Assembly: GCF_036785885.1 (NCBI RefSeq)
Contig: NC_092317.1
Coordinates: forward strand, 7,876,501 to 7,940,500
Source: Coffea arabica
Lineage: Eukaryota; Streptophyta; Magnoliopsida; Gentianales; Rubiaceae
Direction: 5' to 3'
DNA length: 64,000 bases
The notes below the pieces were generated by a model. The model saw only the letters and a list, made by a program, of their open reading frames with translations. It was not told where the DNA came from and did no database searches. Position numbers and translations under genes: made by a program. Shown here one piece after another: positions 37,062-47,141 of this stretch (positions within the stretch are counted from its first letter, which is position 1; every line of letters starts with the position of its first letter).

Positions 37062-37705
37062 TGAACCTTATTCTATATATTTTGTCGATATTTTTCACTT
37101 CTTTTTCCCATGTTATTCTTCTAGTGGTCGAATGGAGTGAAGCAAATCAGGAACGGGGCCCACTTGAAATCCGTTTTGTGGATGTGATGGTGCCACGTCG
37201 GCTGGCAATGTTCCATTTTATTAAATTTTTTTTTTGGGATGTTCGGTCCGCATTTGGACCTAAAATTTAATTTTCTAGTAGGGAAAAGAAAAAGGCCAAA
37301 AAAAAAAAAACCAAAATATAGACCAAGTGGTTTTAGCTCACTCCTTCAAGGACCCATGCTGAGAAGCGCTTTGTAGCTAACACTCGCTTACACGCTTCTT
37401 CTCTTAAGTCCGAATTCTTCTCGACCGATCTCTCCCCCTTGAGATCTACTGCGTTTCTCTGCTCCCTGGGGAACTCAGACTTCAATCCCTCGGCTTCTTT
37501 CCTCAGCTGTCTGTGCTGGGTCACAGCACCACCGCCGGCAACTAAACGGCGGCAGGACTCATCTGAACTTCCGTCAGTGCCAATACTCTCTTTAGTTATA
37601 AATTCATACGCACGTCTCCACAGATCAATACATACGTGTTGTGTATATAGACAGAAGGATAGGAAATATCGAAAAGAACAGAGAAATTAGGGCTAGTGAA
37701 CTGTG
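37062..37705. promoter_or_regulatory. Shared divergent promoter and leaders of the fibrillin and sialyltransferase-like genes
   Basis: The two start codons are 644 bp apart on opposite strands, and no other gene fits between them. TTATAAAT at about 37597 is a possible TATA element for the plus-strand gene, which would give a leader of about 80 nt. ATTCTATATATTTTG near 37069-37083 is an AT-rich element close to the minus-strand start. Confidence 0.45.
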
Positions 37706-39146
37706 ATGAAGCTGTTAAGATTTGCGTTTGCTATAGCTTTAGCTTCTGGATTGACGGCTATTCTTATCTACTTCAATGGCCTTATCTACATCAATGGCGT
37801 CTCCTTCCAAAGTACTCAATGAATGATCCTCTCTGTGGTTCGCTTTCTTAATTTATGTTTTTTAATTGTTGATTAATTTCTGTGTAAATGGATGGATACA
37901 GATGCTGCAATTCATCTGTCGGACAAGGATGTGGAGGCTTTACGCAATTTGCGAACTACATTCCAGAAATGTGTGGTTAGTTCTTCTTCTTCTTTTTTAA
38001 TTAAAAGTTCTAGGAACGCAAGTCTTATTTTTTATTTTTAAAATTTTCGTGTTTTTCGTCCTTCTTTTTGTGTTTTTGTGGGGAGTGTTGTTAAATTCTA
38101 TTTGGCTGGGATATAAAGACTAAATTTCTGGGAACTGGAATCGACCATGGCAAATAATGGTCTTGGCTTGTGGAAAAAGCTTAAATAGTCAACAGGAAGA
38201 AACTTTTGATGCTGCAGTCGTATTCTATTGTTGTTGGGAGATTTTGTTGTGTTTTCTATGATTTATGAGTTGAAGTAGTAGAGCTTATCATGTGTATGAA
38301 CATGCATTTGTGTATACATAAGTATACATTTACATAGTAATTGCATATCTACCATTGCTTGAGTGAGAATTTTGTCAGTCTTTTTTGGATTTCCAAGTTG
38401 ATTTTGTTTTTCAATTGTACACAATGTGTATCTTTCTTGTTCTTTGATTTCATGCTCTGATATGTCTGTTGTTTGGTCATTGATTTTATGCTTCAATATA
38501 GATTTTTTGTTCCTTAATTTCACACTTTGTAGCTTTTGGTCATTGATCAAGTGATTTGCATTTTCTCAACATACACCATGAGCATCTTTGTTGTTCTTTA
38601 GCACAATGCCTTTTAATTTCCGTAGCTTGAATATTTGGCCTGTGGTCAATGTATACTGATGATATTTTCATGAGTTATTACATCTTTTAAGCTTTTGTGG
38701 ACATGAAATACTCGAACCTGTCCTAAGTTTCTCAGAGTTTAAGTTTGAATGCATAAGTAACTGATATTGTATCCTATGTAGAAAAACTATGTTCCTAGGA
38801 TCAGGGGAGAAGTAAATATTGCCAAATATGGTTAAAAAACACATAATGGAAATGTTTTATTGTAGAATAAAAAGATGGTCTTGAAAAAGATAGTGTGTAA
38901 TGATCCAGAAATGGATAAAACCAGATAAGTTAGAAAAATATCTTTAATTGAAATGGTATATGCATGATTTAAATCTGAAAAGATCTGCTTGGAAAATTTC
39001 ATCAGTATAACCAACTCTGAAAAAAGCCTGGCTTGTGGTGCCAATCTCTCATTGTTTTTGACAGATTTAAAATTTGGTAGATAGGATCTACATATATAAA
39101 TACACACACACACATGCATATATATATATATGTATGTATGTATGTG

Positions 39147-39180
<34 letters not shown>

Positions 39181-42100
39181 TATGTATGTGTGTGTGTGTG
39201 TGTATACTCCCAGATCCACATGGTGTTGATGTAAGATCATGGTTGGATATCCATTGTTTTTTGGGTTTTCTAAACTTGAGTTAGCAATTTTTGCCCTTAT
39301 GTTTCTGTGGAGAACTTGGAAAATGCCTAAAATATGCTTTCTTGCTATCTTCTAACTATCAAATAATGCCTCTTCGATTTACTCATCAGACTAATTGTCC
39401 ATGCAGAGTGCTAATGGATTAGGATTAGAAGCTCTCAGTGGCAGGGGTTACTGTGATGTTACACTAAGATTTCCTAGTGACACTCTTCCCAAATGGGTAG
39501 GTCCCTTCATTTTGCTAACAATTGTCTATCTTTCGTCCGATCCTTGGATATTTTCAGTGCATGGTCTCTTCGGAGTTCAGCTATACTGTAACTGAAAAAG
39601 TTTTGACAGTGACAAGACAGCTCCATGATCCTATCTTAAGGGCACTAAATTTTTTATAAGACCTCGACGAGATAGTTTTGTATTTGTATATACGGAAACA
39701 GTGCCTACTGCAGAAAGAACGGAAACTGAATTTGTTGTAGTTTGATATGCTATCTTGGTAGCTAATTTTGGCTTTTTGATGGATAATTGAACAGAAAGAT
39801 CCAAAAACAGGGGAACTTGAAGGCTTGTCATTTGAGTTTAATTTATGTGAAGCTGTGGCTACATGGGAACAGGTCAGTATTTATGCGTAATTGTCTGTGA
39901 TTCATTTTTCTGTGTTGTTTCTCAGATACAAGCTTTGAAATCATTATAGAGTCCTTTCAGAACATGCACAATTAATCACTTACGGAGATATGTCACGGGG
40001 AAAAGGTCAAGATGAGCATATGACTGTAATACTTTACAAGCGACAACTGGAAGAGTGCACAAAACCCTCTTAAGTTACTTTTAACTGGCGAGAATTCCTA
40101 CAATTCTATAAAACGTTGATGCAGTACAACATGGAAAATGAACATAACATGCAGATAAAAACTAACCCATCTCAGTGTTCTTGAAGATAGTCAACTCTTA
40201 CCCAAAAGTTACACTAAATTTTCTGTTTTCTTTAGTTATAGGACTAGTCACAACTGCATGAAAATCATATTGGGAGCATTCGGCTTATAATTTCTTCAGC
40301 TTTTGAACCATTAAGATTGTTACTCACCATTATTTTCCAAGTGTATCAATTAACTCCTTTAGCTTAAAAGTCAAATTTTTTTCCTATGTTCTTTGGCTTA
40401 TCCTTGTCAAGTTGACCTAAAAGATGTTTTATTTAGATTGTTTGGAGTGCTATTTATGTGCTACCATTTATTTGTTATTTAGTGAGATGACTTGCTCAGG
40501 TTAGGAACAGCACCACAATACTTACGAGAGAGTTCATTGATGCTTTACCGAATGGATGGAAGGAGTATGCCTGGCGGAGGATCAACAAAGGAATTCTTTT
40601 GTAAGTATCTTTAGATTATCGAACTTATAGAAGGATAACCAGCAAGTCAAGGAAAGAAATATGGTGATTAGACATGGATATCAATCTAAAGTGGTGTTGC
40701 TGTTCTTCAATGTTGTAGCAATTGTAATATGTCATTAGGAATGAAAATGAGTGGTGTAGATATATGTATTATTGAGTGTGCATGGATGTAAAACTACCTT
40801 CAAGCAATTAATTTGATTTAGCAATAAAAAACATTTATAGTTGCATCAATAGCATGAAATTATTCTGATCTTCCCTTGGAACTTCATAAGATGCTTGTAT
40901 TCTGTTCTCTCCAGTAATGCTTGTAAAATCTGTTAAAGGATCATACTTTCCCGGTTCTTTCTTACCTAACAAGAGATAAGTTTAGAGAATCTCTAACCTT
41001 TGGAATGGAACAATTAGAAATTAATAGGAAGGTTAGATCATGATGGAAAACTTCAAGTTCCTCTGCAAGTGCTTATTCAACATTATATACCTTGTCGTAT
41101 GGGTAAATAATGCTTTTTGTGTTATGCTGGTCATGTAAACTCCAATTTCTTCATGTCTTCTCTCACAGAAATCAATGTGCAAATAGAACACTCTGTGAGG
41201 AGAAACTTTCTTTGGTGCTTCCTGAAAGACCGCCCTATTTGCCAAGGCAGTTTGGCAGCTGTGCTGTCATTGGTAATTCTGGAGATCTATTGAAGACCAA
41301 ATTTGGCAAGGAAATCGATGGTTATGATGCTGTTGTCAGGGAGAATGGAGCCCCAATCCAGGTTTGTATAGCTACCTTGTGGATTTTATCCACTTTTGTT
41401 GGTATTTTTGTGTTGTCAACTGGTTAATAAAGTGCTAGCTAATACATTCTATTGTTGTTGATCTGCAGAACTTTACAGAATATGTGGGTACAAAAAGTAC
41501 ATTTCGTCTTCTGAATAGAGGATCTGCCAAAGCCCTTGATAAAGTCGCAGAATTATATGGTATTTACTTTGTTCTGCTCTCTGCACGGGCCTTTTTGTTT
41601 TTATTTCCCTCTGCTATTTGCAACTAACTAAAGATTTTGACCATGCAGAGAGAGGAAAGGAGGTTCTCATAATCAAAACAACGATACATGACATCATGAA
41701 CAAAATGATTCGGGTTTGTACATTTTCTCTTTCAATTAAAACAACTTCTGGTTTGACTTTCTAATATAAATAACATTGGAGTTGTCATCTGTGGAGGTGG
41801 ATTTGGATGGAGGAATGCTGTTTATCTTTTAAACTTTAGGGGTCTGATGTCACATGAGGAATAATTTATGTATGGGACAAATGGCATGCGATTGTGATGT
41901 GACTAATTATATTTAAGTGTATGTGTGGGACTAATGCATGTGACTGATTAATAAATACACTTTGAGTAAAGGTGCTGTTCTTGTTATGAGAACTAATTAG
42001 CTTGAGTATAATGATGGCAGCTGTGCTACCTAAAAGAAGACGAATGTCAAGTTCTTCAATTATGAGAATCTTGACAATGATGGTATTGACTACCAATTGT

Positions 42101-44174
42101 TTGTTGAAGTGGTTTATATCTTAAAAGGACTCAGGTTTTCTGAGGAAGTAACCTTCTGAAAGATGCCCTAGAAAATGATAAAGCTATTTGACATTATGGA
42201 TTTGATGTTTTGCCCTCTGGAAATTTTTTATGATTGGAATATGTTTGATATCATGACTGTAAAGTTAAAGTGTCTTTAAGATGCCAATCTTACAGATTAT
42301 AAAGAACAGTGAAAGTCACACAACGAGATGTTTGTGTACATTAATTTCTGCATTTGTACAAGGTGGATGAATGGATTGCATTTTTAATTTCTCTTATCTA
42401 ATTTTGCATTTTTAAATGGAATAATTCTTTTAAGGAGAGGGATACGAATGGAAAGGCTAGTTTTCACATATGATCAATTAACTTTTGATAATATAATTGT
42501 CCATTTTCATGTTTATTTTGCTGGAATCCTCTTTCGCTGGTCCTTTTTTTTTCTTGGAACCTATCCTTCCAAATTCATATCATGTTAACAACTTGCTTGA
42601 TGAGAAAAGTATAGCAGTCAATAACTTGACGTCTTGGACTTTGCCCCTTGTCCTGTTACGCCCTAATATGCTCTCAGTTTTTTCGGTTTTTGTGATCTAT
42701 AGGAAGTTCCAATTCTCAACCCAATATATCTCATGTTGGGTGCATCCTTTGGTTCAGCAGCAAAAGGTACAGGGCTGAAGGCACTCGAATTTGCACTCTC
42801 CATCTGTGATAGTGTAGACATGTATGGTTTTACTGTTGATCCTGGCTATAAAGAGTGGTATGTTGTGACTGAGACACTTGTAAGAGTGGAATTTGGTAGT
42901 TCATTGATTTTTAACAATCGTAAGATAGTATTAACTCATGAGTATATCAAACTTCATTTTAGGACGCGATATTTCTCCGAGTCTCGACAAGGTCATACTC
43001 CTCTCCAGGGCAGGGCTTATTACCAAATGATGGAATGTCTGGGAGTAAGTCTATAGATTCTTTATCTTTCTAAATTCGAGTTCTTTTCCCTCCAAGTAAA
43101 GAATTGCCTTAAGACAATCAAACTGATTTGAGATATGTTTTAATTTTCAAGCTTTTGCAATATAGACTTCATATATGTATCATATGTAGTTATTCTGTTT
43201 ACTTTTGCCAATAGTGTGTGGTCTGTGAATTAAAATGCGTGAATGCCAAACAACACTGGGCAAAGTGAATCATTCTCCAGGGAAAACTGCTTGCTTGGAA
43301 GATGAACATGATTACCAGAATCATATCTATCACTCTGTCATGCTTTAATGTGTGTTTCTCGAGGATATTCCTTTGTTGATCACTTCCATTTTTTTTTTAT
43401 GTAAGCTTATCAGAATTCATTCACCAATGCGTGCCAATCCTAATCGTGCTGTGAAGTGGGTACCAGACCGTAGATTAATACTTGCTGCCAGAATTGCATC
43501 AGAGAAACTATTGAGGTAACCTAACTTTCAGTTGTTTCCTTCTCTTTATCATCTCTATGGTTAGTTTTTGCAGTTGAACCTTTTCTTCTATCTTTCATAG
43601 TTTTAGGACTTGTTGGAAGAAAATGATGGAAGGCATCAGCATTTTTCTTGTTAAATGGCTCTCTACGGGCCTTTTGCTATTTGTCTGACAAGGTCTGTGC
43701 TAATACTTTCAATATACTAGGGGTGCTGACAACGGAAAGTTTGTTACTGGTTTAGGGTGTATGCTCTGTATTATGTGCCAAGGATCCTTATTATATTTCC
43801 CTTCTTTCACCATTTTCTCTAGTTACATTAGGTTTAATGCTATCAACCATGGAACTCAGTTGGATCTCTTTGAATGCCTATACCCTCTTGTTTCTCTACT
43901 TCTTTCATTACAAATCAAATGCTTTCAAACTAGTTATTGCAGCAGTTCTGTAATTCAGCATATTGCTCATGTGAATAGGAGGGTTGGGGCAGGATCTGGA
44001 GATCCACTCTCTGGGTGTTCCATTATCAAGAAGCAATCATCAAGAAAGGCTACAAGGGATTTGAGCATAAGAAGTGCAGTAATTGAGCATCAAAAATATG
44101 CAAAAGCTACCACTATGTATCCTTTGGAACATAATCCAGGACATGGTCTGCTTTGCACAGTTCCAAGAGATTGA
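37706..44174 (+). CDS. SIA2: Sialyltransferase-like protein, glycosyltransferase family 29
   Basis: Twelve exons in phase give 446 aa: 37706-37811, 37902-37975, 39407-39496, 39795-39872, 40500-40600, 41169-41361, 41469-41559, 41649-41713, 42703-42857, 42963-43044, 43406-43515 and 43979-44174. Residues about 4-30 ([18 protein letters not shown]) form a signal anchor, as in type II Golgi enzymes. The L sialylmotif is [16 protein letters not shown], then [12 protein letters not shown] (about 181-213). The S motif is [20 protein letters not shown] (about 275-294). [17 protein letters not shown] follows (329-345). Plants lack sialic acid. Arabidopsis members (SIA1/MGP2, SIA2) act in the Golgi and have been linked to pollen tube growth and possibly Kdo-type sugars of pectin. 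I choose SIA2 rather than SIA1 only because of the gene neighbours. Introns range from 89 to 1431 bp. Confidence 0.92.
39097..39206 (+). repeat. Compound microsatellite in intron 2 of the sialyltransferase-like gene
   Basis: An (AC)n run passes into (TA)n, then several (TATG)n blocks, then (TG)n. The CA arm at the left is complementary to the TG arm at the right, so the array could fold on itself. Confidence 0.9.
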
Positions 44175-45127
44175 GTTCATTGGTTGACTTCTGCGTATCA
44201 GGCTTTGACAACGCTGCATGAGATTTGGATGGTCGGGAAAATGAACTACCTGTTCTTTTACAGGCTGCAGAAGTGAAACTGCCATGTTCACTTATTTTTC
44301 ATGGCACTCTCCCACTACCGCTAGTTGATAATGCAGATCATTTTGGTCAGTGAAATGCAGATTGTTTTGCTGTGGAGAGAATTTCGATGATTAGAGGGAA
44401 GGATATGATGAACGTTGGTGGCTACTGCTTCAGTTTTGGCGCTTGATTTCTGTTGCACTGGTTGTTACAGGTTTGATACTTGTACCCTTATTCGTCCATT
44501 GTTTCCTTAGCATAGCCGGTTCATTGCAACTAATACGAACAGCCTGACGTGTAAAACTCACACTTACGCCTGACATGTAAAACTCACACTTACGGATGTC
44601 ACAGTACTATCTTAAATGTACACTGCCCTTAGTTCCCGATGTGGATTTTTATTTTGTTGGATTGGTCAAAGGTTGAATGTTTAATTACTGCCTTGGGATT
44701 TTAGTTTCATGGATTAGATCTCACCTTCCCCTTTGATCAAATTGAAGGCAAATTATAGGCTCTCACTCGACGCTATCTGATTCAATCGGATTACAAAGGG
44801 GGGAGTTATTTACTCGCCAATGGATTTGCTTGTAGCTGTCAAAGCAATGAACACTTGCAAATGTAGTCCAAAGCAATTGTACGAGCACACAGCAAAATAT
44901 TATTGATTCTAGAGCAAGTTTACTACTTCTCTGGGGGGAAAAATAAACCATAAAGGGCCTAAACCAATACCACCTGGCTGAAACTGCAGGGATTATCAGC
45001 GACTGGGAAAATCTTGTTGGTGCTTCAATTGAACATACAAGAATTAGAACTTTAACGTGACTTGATGGAATCAAATTTCTACTCGAACTCAGCTACTTTG
45101 TACATTTCTTTTCCTACGCGGTTATGC
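44175..45127. other. 3' flank of the sialyltransferase-like gene and spacer
   Basis: Contains the 3' untranslated region. Two near-identical phrases CCTGACGTGTAAAACTCACA and CCTGACATGTAAAACTCACA follow each other near 44545-44590 (about 26-bp period). No further gene. Confidence 0.45.
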
Positions 45128-45144
45128 TTATAAGCCCTTGTAAA

Positions 45145-45347
45145 GTTTTATTTTTTTTTCTTTTTCCTAGTCGCAATGATAATATTTGTTTAAGCTACTT
45201 TAACCTAGCCTAGGGAGAAAGTGAACCTAACCAGGAAGCCATTTGAAAGTGACAGTCACAATTAAGTGATTTTAAAATCTTGACCTCGCACTTCTGTCAA
45301 GGCTTTAAAGTCTTAATGGTTACCAAGAACCCAAGAGGTTGTTGGTT
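45145..45347 (-). mobile_element. SINE-like retroposon, minus orientation
   Basis: 203 bp between 17-bp direct repeats TTATAAGCCCTTGTAAA (45128-45144) and TTATAAGTCCTTGTAAA (45348-45364), 16 of 17 matching. A T-rich run at the left is the tail of a minus-strand element. It shares AACCTAGCCTA and TCG.AA.GATA motifs with the element at 6636-6816. Confidence 0.8.
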
Positions 45348-45420
45348 TTATAAGTCCTTGTAAACTTATCCAACATCAAGATTGATATAAGCTATAGTGA
45401 AATAATCGCAAGCAAGTTCT

Positions 45421-45583
45421 ATGTTTGGATAGCTCAAATTTGTCAAATAATATTTCGCTTACATCATAAATATATTTTTTAATTCACTTTTTATATTTAT
45501 AATTATCTTTTTATTTTACATGCATCACGTCACAAAAAATATTACAATAATTATTTCAAATAATGCTCTGTCCAAACACACGT
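45421..45583. mobile_element. Short AT-rich MITE
   Basis: The left end TGTTTGGATAGCTCAAATTT and the complement of the right end (TGTTTGGACAGAGCATTATT) are imperfect inverted repeats. The interior includes CATCACGTCACAAAAAATAT, which recurs in diverged form at 54645-54735. No target duplication is certain. Confidence 0.5.
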
Positions 45584-45880
45584 GCAAGAATCCAGTACCA
45601 ACCTGTCACCCTTATTATTCCCTCAATCAGTTAATTGGAGAAAATTAAGAATTTACAACATTCATTTTCTCACTCCATTTAACTATCGGGGTCGATCCAG
45701 CGGCTAGGGAGAAATTTTAAGGTAGCAAAAGGGGCTCAGAAGGCTGTAAGAGGCTAAAAAATAAAAATAAAAAAAAAATTTCTTTCACAATCATTCATTC
45801 TTATCCCCTCTCTTCAAGAGCACGTGTCATCCGCCCCTTTACCAAAGTTTACTGAACAATAATTACATCACCACCCCCAC
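45584..45880. other. Spacer upstream of the SAM-domain gene
   Basis: About 300 bp of upstream DNA with no gene. It contains the phrase GGGGTCGATCCAGCGG, which looks repeat-derived, and a poly-A run. Confidence 0.35.
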
Positions 45881-45889
45881 TATAAATAT
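45881..45889 (+). promoter_or_regulatory. TATA box of the SAM-domain gene
   Basis: TATAAATAT follows a C-rich stretch (CACCACCCCCAC) about 310 bp before the ATG at 46191. It predicts a leader of about 280 nt. Confidence 0.5.
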
Positions 45890-46190
45890 GAATAAAACAC
45901 CGTACATCATTCAATTAACATTAAAACCTCAGGCTGCCCAATACATCTCTTTCCTCTTTGAACTCTCTCTTTCTCACAATCTCAGCTGCATAACTCCCTC
46001 TTCAAACTACTGGTAGTAGTTACTTTTCACCTTTCCGATTTCTTCACTTTTTCCACAAATCCCAATTAAATTAATCAAACCCCAGAACCCCAGTCCTATA
46101 CAGTTTAATCTAAAGTCAACATTTTCCCGGAGTAGTATATTTTATGCAGAGATTAGGGAGGCTGAAGAGTTAATTTTATAGGTGAGAATA

Positions 46191-47141
46191 ATGGCCGAGC
46201 TAAACCCACTTGACGGACAAATTAACGGAGGCGGCGGCGGAGGAGGAGGAGGAGGAAATGGGGAGACGATGGTGGGGACGGCGACGAAGCGGCAGAGAAG
46301 GCCGAGTGTGAGATTAGGCGACATTGGAGGCGACCCACCACTGGCGGCCTATGAACACCTGCACCAGCAACATAGGAGGGCCTCATCCAAGCAGCAGCTG
46401 CAGTATCAATGGAAGCAGCAGCAGAAAGGTTCGAGATTGAGAAATAATGAAACCCTAGCGGTGGATAAGAATGGGATTAGCAATAGCGAAGATGGGATTG
46501 AGGGTTTTGTTAATGAAGGCGAGGAAGGTAATGAAGGGGATATGGATTTGGATAGGGTTGCTATTGGGAGCTGGAAAACCTTTCGGGATTCGTCGATGAA
46601 ATCGAAGAGGGGGAGAGGGGGTTCTATTAGGAAGAGGGTTAGGTCGAATTGGGTTTCGTCTAAAGTTGATGAAAGTGGGAAATTATTGACCAGTGGAGGT
46701 GAAGGGGAAGGGGATGGGGAAGAGGGTTTTCATTTGGACAATGATGATGGGATGGATAGGGATTTTGCACGTGAAAACTCTGATGAGGAGGTGGACAGAA
46801 ATGAGAGCCCAATTCGTTCTTTTGAGAATAATGATGCGGATATTGATGTGGATAGAGAAAGAGGGTTTTTGAAAGTAGGGGAGAAAAACAGGAGAGTGAC
46901 TACTAGGGTTTCTGATGAAATGGAGGGGCCTAGTGATTCGGTAGAGAGAAATGGAGTGAAGGCTTGGTTGAACCAGTTGGGCTTAGGGAGATATGCCCCA
47001 GTTTTCGAGATTCATGAGGTGGATGATGAGGTTTTGCCAATGTTGACACTGGAGGATTTGAAGGATATGGGAATTAATGCTGTTGGGACGCGGAGGAAAA
47101 TGTATTGCTCAATTCAGAAGCTCAATAAGGGATTCTCCTAG
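46191..47141 (+). CDS. SAM (sterile alpha motif) domain protein
   Basis: Intronless, 316 aa. I start at ATG 46191 (MAELNPLDGQINGG); the in-frame upstream codon is GTG. The N-terminus has a Gly run of about nine residues. A long charged, low-complexity middle follows, with basic patches (KRQRRPSVR, MKSKRGRGGSIRKRVRSN) that may be nuclear signals and acidic stretches (EGEGDGEEG). The C-terminal 63 residues form a SAM domain: VKAWLNQLGLGRYAPVFEIH, then LTLEDLKDMGINAVGTRRKM, ending KLNKGFS. SAM domains mediate protein self-association or RNA binding. Plant relatives are, as I recall, At3g48800 and At5g23680, of unknown function. It converges on the LCB2 gene, whose stop lies 2.66 kb downstream on the other strand. 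Confidence 0.88.
   Translation: MAELNPLDGQINGGGGGGGGGGNGETMVGTATKRQRRPSVRLGDIGGDPPLAAYEHLHQQHRRASSKQQLQYQWKQQQKGSRLRNNETLAVDKNGISNSEDGIEGFVNEGEEGNEGDMDLDRVAIGSWKTFRDSSMKSKRGRGGSIRKRVRSNWVSSKVDESGKLLTSGGEGEGDGEEGFHLDNDDGMDRDFARENSDEEVDRNESPIRSFENNDADIDVDRERGFLKVGEKNRRVTTRVSDEMEGPSDSVERNGVKAWLNQLGLGRYAPVFEIHEVDDEVLPMLTLEDLKDMGINAVGTRRKMYCSIQKLNKGFS

Noticed and set aside
37439-37690. 83-codon open frame on the plus strand
   Set aside because: It lies in the promoter/leader just before the sialyltransferase-like start codon, has no domain and is better explained as untranslated leader.
38832-39221. 129-codon open frame on the minus strand
   Set aside because: It reads through the compound microsatellite in an intron (His-Thr and Tyr-Ile runs) and has no domain.
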